Assembly (NCBI RefSeq): GCF_040560245.1
Contig: NZ_JAKMWP010000001.1
Strand: one strand, 5' to 3'
Source of the DNA: Morganella sibonii
GTDB taxonomy: Bacteria > Pseudomonadota > Gammaproteobacteria > Enterobacterales > Enterobacteriaceae
DNA: 64,000 nt
The position numbers and the translations under genes are program-made. The notes below the pieces were generated by a model. That model did not search any database, was not told the origin of the DNA, and saw only the letters and a program-made list of their open reading frames with translations. Below are positions 61,208 through 64,000 of the stretch, piece after piece; the stretch's first letter is position 1, and every line of letters starts with the position of its first letter.

Positions 61208-62125
61208 ATGATCAAACAAAGAACATTAAAGCGTATTGTTCAGGCTACGGGTGTGGGTTTACACACCGGTAAAAAAGTTACGCTGACAATGCGTCCGGCA
61301 CCGGCCAATACCGGGATCATCTATCGCCGTACTGATCTTAATCCGCCTGTCGATTTTCCGGCAGATGCGAAATCCGTGCGTGATACGATGTTATGTACTT
61401 GTCTGGTAAATGAAGACAACGTACGTATTTCCACGGTTGAGCATTTAAACGCAGCACTGGCCGGGCTCGGCATTGATAACCTGGTTATCGAAGTCGATGC
61501 CGCTGAAATCCCGATTATGGATGGCAGCGCAAGTCCGTTCGTATTCCTGTTACTGGATGCCGGTATTGAAGAACTGAACAGCGCGAAGAAATTCCTGCGT
61601 CTGAAAGAGACCGTCCGTGTTGAAGATGGTGATAAGTGGGCTGAACTCTCTCCGTTTAACGGCTTCAGCTTAGATTTCACGATTGATTTCAACCATCCGG
61701 CGATCGATTCCAGCACTCAGCGCTACGCGATGAACTTCTCTGCGGAAAACTTTGTCCGGGATATCAGCCGTGCACGTACCTTCGGGTTCATGCGTGACAT
61801 TGAATATCTCCAGTCCAAAGGCTTATGTTTAGGCGGAAGTTTTGACTGTGCTATCGTGGTGGATGATTACCGCGTGCTGAACGAAGACGGCCTGCGTTTT
61901 GAAGACGAATTCGTACGTCACAAAATGCTGGACGCTATCGGTGACCTGTTTATGTGCGGCCACAATATTATCGGTGCCTTCACGGCATTCAAATCCGGCC
62001 ACGCACTGAATAACAAGTTACTTCAGGCTGTTCTGGCAAAAGAGAGCGCCTGGGAACTCGTGACATTCGAGAACGAAGCACAGATGCCGGTTGCATTCCG
62101 TGCACCGTCAACCGTACTGGCATAA
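61208..62125 (+). CDS. lpxC: UDP-3-O-acyl-GlcNAc deacetylase LpxC
   Basis: Zinc deacetylase, first committed step of lipid A synthesis. The 305 residues have VEHLNAALAGLGIDN (first zinc His, about 79) and HKMLDAIGDLFMCGHNI (His 238, Asp 242, and catalytic His). The C-terminus ends in APSTVLA; the hydrophobic, nonpolar end is the kind recognised by FtsH in E. coli, which sets LpxC levels. Confidence 0.99.
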   Translation: MIKQRTLKRIVQATGVGLHTGKKVTLTMRPAPANTGIIYRRTDLNPPVDFPADAKSVRDTMLCTCLVNEDNVRISTVEHLNAALAGLGIDNLVIEVDAAEIPIMDGSASPFVFLLLDAGIEELNSAKKFLRLKETVRVEDGDKWAELSPFNGFSLDFTIDFNHPAIDSSTQRYAMNFSAENFVRDISRARTFGFMRDIEYLQSKGLCLGGSFDCAIVVDDYRVLNEDGLRFEDEFVRHKMLDAIGDLFMCGHNIIGAFTAFKSGHALNNKLLQAVLAKESAWELVTFENEAQMPVAFRAPSTVLA

Positions 62126-62132
62126 TCAGGTC

Positions 62133-62195
62133 ATGGCACCACAGCTTGTTGCTCTGACCCTGACTCTCCTGTCACTGACGCTGTTTACCAAATAG
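62133..62195 (+). CDS. Possible tiny hydrophobic peptide after lpxC
   Basis: A 20-codon frame, starting MAPQLVALTLTLLSL and ending LFTK, lies 7 bp after the lpxC stop and before the convergent dciA end. It is almost wholly Leu, Thr, Ser and Val, like a single membrane segment. The ribosome site is poor (AGG only 2 nt before the ATG), so translation may rely on coupling with lpxC. Could be chance. Confidence 0.25.
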   Translation: MAPQLVALTLTLLSLTLFTK

Positions 62196-62202
62196 CGTCT
62201 GC

Positions 62203-62727
62203 TTAATCTGCTGCACTGGTACTCTCTCCGGCCAGTGCAGCCAATTTCTCCAGTTTCTTCCTCAGTTTTTCCGGACTTCTCTGCGCCAGCGCTTTCAGCG
62301 CATTGGCACTTTCCGCACTCAGTTTCCGTCCCGGCTCTGCTGTTTTTTGTCCTCTGACATCTGAATTGCTGTTTTTATCATCACCCGGTCGCCCGGTTGA
62401 CGATGATTTCATCAATGACGGGTTGATTTTGATGTCGATGGCCGATAATGATGGTAAAATCTCCCGGCGCAATGCGGAACGCAGCGCAGGAAGTTCATAA
62501 CGCAGGCGGGTCATCTGTGCCGCATTAGAGACTTCCAGAATTAACAGTTGTTTGCGATAATTAGCCACACGACAGTGCGGTTTGAGCATCGCGGGCAGCA
62601 GCGCCAGAACGGCGCGGTTGAGTTTAAGTAACACGACAGCACGCTGCTGAATACTTTTAAGGGTATTATTATCCTTAGTTCCGCTTTCCAGCAGACTTTC
62701 AAGGGAAACTGGCTGACTGTCGCGCAT
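62203..62727 (-). CDS. dciA: DciA-like protein (DUF721)
   Basis: DUF721/DciA family protein; DciA loads the replicative helicase DnaB in most bacteria. The 174 residues contain the family core: LLKLNRAVLALLPAMLKPHCRVANYRKQLLILEVSNAAQMTRLRYELPALRSALR. The C-terminal half is charged and low in complexity. I chose the ATG at 62727, 8 nt after GGAG; a GTG one codon upstream is possible. Enterobacterales usually load DnaB with DnaC, so its present role is unclear. Divergent from secM. Confidence 0.75.
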   Translation of the reverse strand: MRDSQPVSLESLLESGTKDNNTLKSIQQRAVVLLKLNRAVLALLPAMLKPHCRVANYRKQLLILEVSNAAQMTRLRYELPALRSALRREILPSLSAIDIKINPSLMKSSSTGRPGDDKNSNSDVRGQKTAEPGRKLSAESANALKALAQRSPEKLRKKLEKLAALAGESTSAAD

Positions 62728-62760
62728 CACATATACTCCGGATCTCGTGAGGGAAACACT

Positions 62761-63273
62761 ATTTTAAATCTTTGGCGGCAATTTGGCAGGCGTTATTTCT
62801 GGTGCCATCTCTTTATCGGGATTGTGGCGACCGGCTTTGGCCTGCCTGCAGTCCTGAACAGTGGTGATGTTACCACAGCCGGTGCCGGGACAACACAAAA
62901 CCGCCAGAGTCAGGCATTATCCGCCTTTGACAGCCTGTTTCTGCAAAGCAGCCAGCCGGCGAGAACCTCACAGAACATCAATTACTGGCAGCAGCATGCT
63001 GTCCGTAATGTTATCCGCCAGATTTCCTTTGCATTTTCCTGCCCGGAAGATGCGTCAAAAGATAATACCCCGGCAGAAGACCGGCATGATGCCTCCGCAC
63101 AAAATATGCTGGCGGCACTGTATGCCATTCTGACCGATTCCCCGGCACTGCCTGTTTATCATCCGGCTGTTATGCCGCAGCGCATTGCCGCAGATAACCC
63201 GTCTCCGTCTTTTTCTGTTCAGTGGATTGCCCGCACCGGCGGCATCCGTGCAGGCCCCGTACAATCTGCGTAA
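62761..63273 (+). CDS. secM: SecM, secretion monitor and regulator of secA (apparent ATT start)
   Basis: Exported arrest peptide that stalls its own ribosome unless pulled by SecA, thereby exposing the secA ribosome site. The C-terminal arrest motif WI-x4-GIRAGP is complete (WIARTGGIRAGP, then VQSA); the upstream Phe is one residue closer than in E. coli. The N-terminus LWRQFGRRYFWCHLF..GLPA matches E. coli RWRQFGKRYFWPHLL but has no ATG, GTG or TTG in frame at the right place. ATT at 62761, 7 nt after GAGGG, gives exactly 170 residues, the E. coli length. A GTG at 62824 would remove the signal sequence. Confidence 0.85.
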   Translation: MLNLWRQFGRRYFWCHLFIGIVATGFGLPAVLNSGDVTTAGAGTTQNRQSQALSAFDSLFLQSSQPARTSQNINYWQQHAVRNVIRQISFAFSCPEDASKDNTPAEDRHDASAQNMLAALYAILTDSPALPVYHPAVMPQRIAADNPSPSFSVQWIARTGGIRAGPVQSA

Positions 63274-63377
63274 TATTCGCGCAATATCCACGTGATATCC
63301 GCGTAATTCTCCAAAAGAAATTATTAACATATTGATTATTAACAAGGCCTGATTGTGCCTGAACAGAGACGTTTACT

Positions 63378-64000
63378 ATGCTGGTAAAATTACTGACCAA
63401 AATCTTCGGCAGCCGGAATGACCGTACTTTACGCCGCCTGCGCAAATCCGTGGAAATTATCAACCGGATGGAACCTGAGTTCGAAAAACTCAGTGATGAT
63501 GAATTAAAAGCCAAAACACAGGAATTCCGTGATCGCCTGGCAAAAGGTGAATCCGAGCAGGATATCTTACCGGAAGCATTTGCCACGGTGCGTGAAGCCA
63601 GTAAGCGTGTATTCGGTATGCGCCACTTTGATGTCCAGCTGATTGGCGGCATGGTGCTGAACGAACGCTGCATCGCCGAGATGCGTACGGGTGAGGGTAA
63701 AACGCTGACCGCGACACTGCCTGCTTACCTCAATGCCCTGTCCGGCAAAGGGGTTCACGTGGTGACAGTGAACGACTACCTCGCCCAGCGTGATGCCGAA
63801 AACAACCGTCCGTTGTTTGAATTCCTCGGTCTGACCGTCGGCATCAACCTGCCGGGCATGCCTGCACCGGCAAAACGTGAAGCGTATGCAGCTGATATCA
63901 CCTACGGTACTAACAACGAATACGGTTTTGACTATCTGCGTGACAACATGGCGTTCAGTCCGGAAGAGCGTGTACAGCGTAAGCTGAACTATGCGCTGGT
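63378..64000 (+). CDS. secA: Preprotein translocase ATPase SecA (5' part)
   Basis: Motor of the Sec export pathway. The first 207 codons are in the window, starting MLVKLLTKIFGSRNDRTLRRLRK. The Walker A motif MRTGEGKTL (about 102-110), VVTVNDYLAQRDAE and TYGTNNEYGFDYLRDNM of nucleotide-binding domain 1 are present. It lies 104 bp after secM. Its own ribosome site is weak (AGAGACG), in line with control through secM. The rest is beyond the window. Confidence 0.98.
   Translation, partial: MLVKLLTKIFGSRNDRTLRRLRKSVEIINRMEPEFEKLSDDELKAKTQEFRDRLAKGESEQDILPEAFATVREASKRVFGMRHFDVQLIGGMVLNERCIAEMRTGEGKTLTATLPAYLNALSGKGVHVVTVNDYLAQRDAENNRPLFEFLGLTVGINLPGMPAPAKREAYAADITYGTNNEYGFDYLRDNMAFSPEERVQRKLNYAL

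Overview
The window looks like chromosomal DNA of an enterobacterial gammaproteobacterium of the Morganellaceae, most likely Morganella or a close relative. This is inferred from E. coli-like protein sequences and gene order, a roughly balanced base composition (well above Proteus or Providencia), a FabV enoyl reductase, and leuO followed by a FadD15-type ligase and ilvIH. I saw no rRNA, tRNA, CRISPR array, prophage or insertion sequence.

Left part (1-29 kb), a mosaic of metabolic and accessory genes: a FecA-like TonB receptor behind a Fur box (cut by the window edge); an amidase with a small secreted partner; hcp-hcr (nitrosative stress) behind FNR and NsrR sites; an NTF2-like protein; an M-box riboswitch with a short mgtE; sprT; a BigR-type sensor with two half-size YeeE/YedE sulfur transporters; metK; speA-speB; an acetoin reductase; a LysR regulator; a Fic protein flanked on both sides by pairs of 10-7-10 palindromes; pirin; yceI with an exported FMN oxidase; a MocR regulator; a YbaK deacylase; a GNAT protein; fabV; a DUF6122-like membrane protein; a lipoprotein; agp; and mutH.

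Middle part (29-44 kb): a gene-poor stretch beside mutH carries DnaA boxes and an IHF site and is probably the counterpart of E. coli DARS2. It is followed by sgrR with a short divergent SgrS-like sRNA, the leuLABCD operon with its attenuator, leuO, a long-chain acyl-CoA ligase, ilvIH and cra.

Right part (44-64 kb): the complete division and cell wall (dcw) cluster in canonical order, mraZ-rsmH-ftsL-ftsI-murE-murF-mraY-murD-ftsW-murG-murC-ddlB-ftsQ-ftsA-ftsZ, with a recognisable Pmra promoter and MraZ operator. Then come lpxC, dciA on the opposite strand, secM and the first third of secA. SecM appears to begin at an ATT codon.

The least explained signals are the paired palindromes around fic, the ATT start of secM, a 15-codon reading frame that overlaps the speA start where E. 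coli SpeA has an N-terminal extension, the compact SgrS-like RNA, the DARS2-like locus, and the amidase with its secreted partner.
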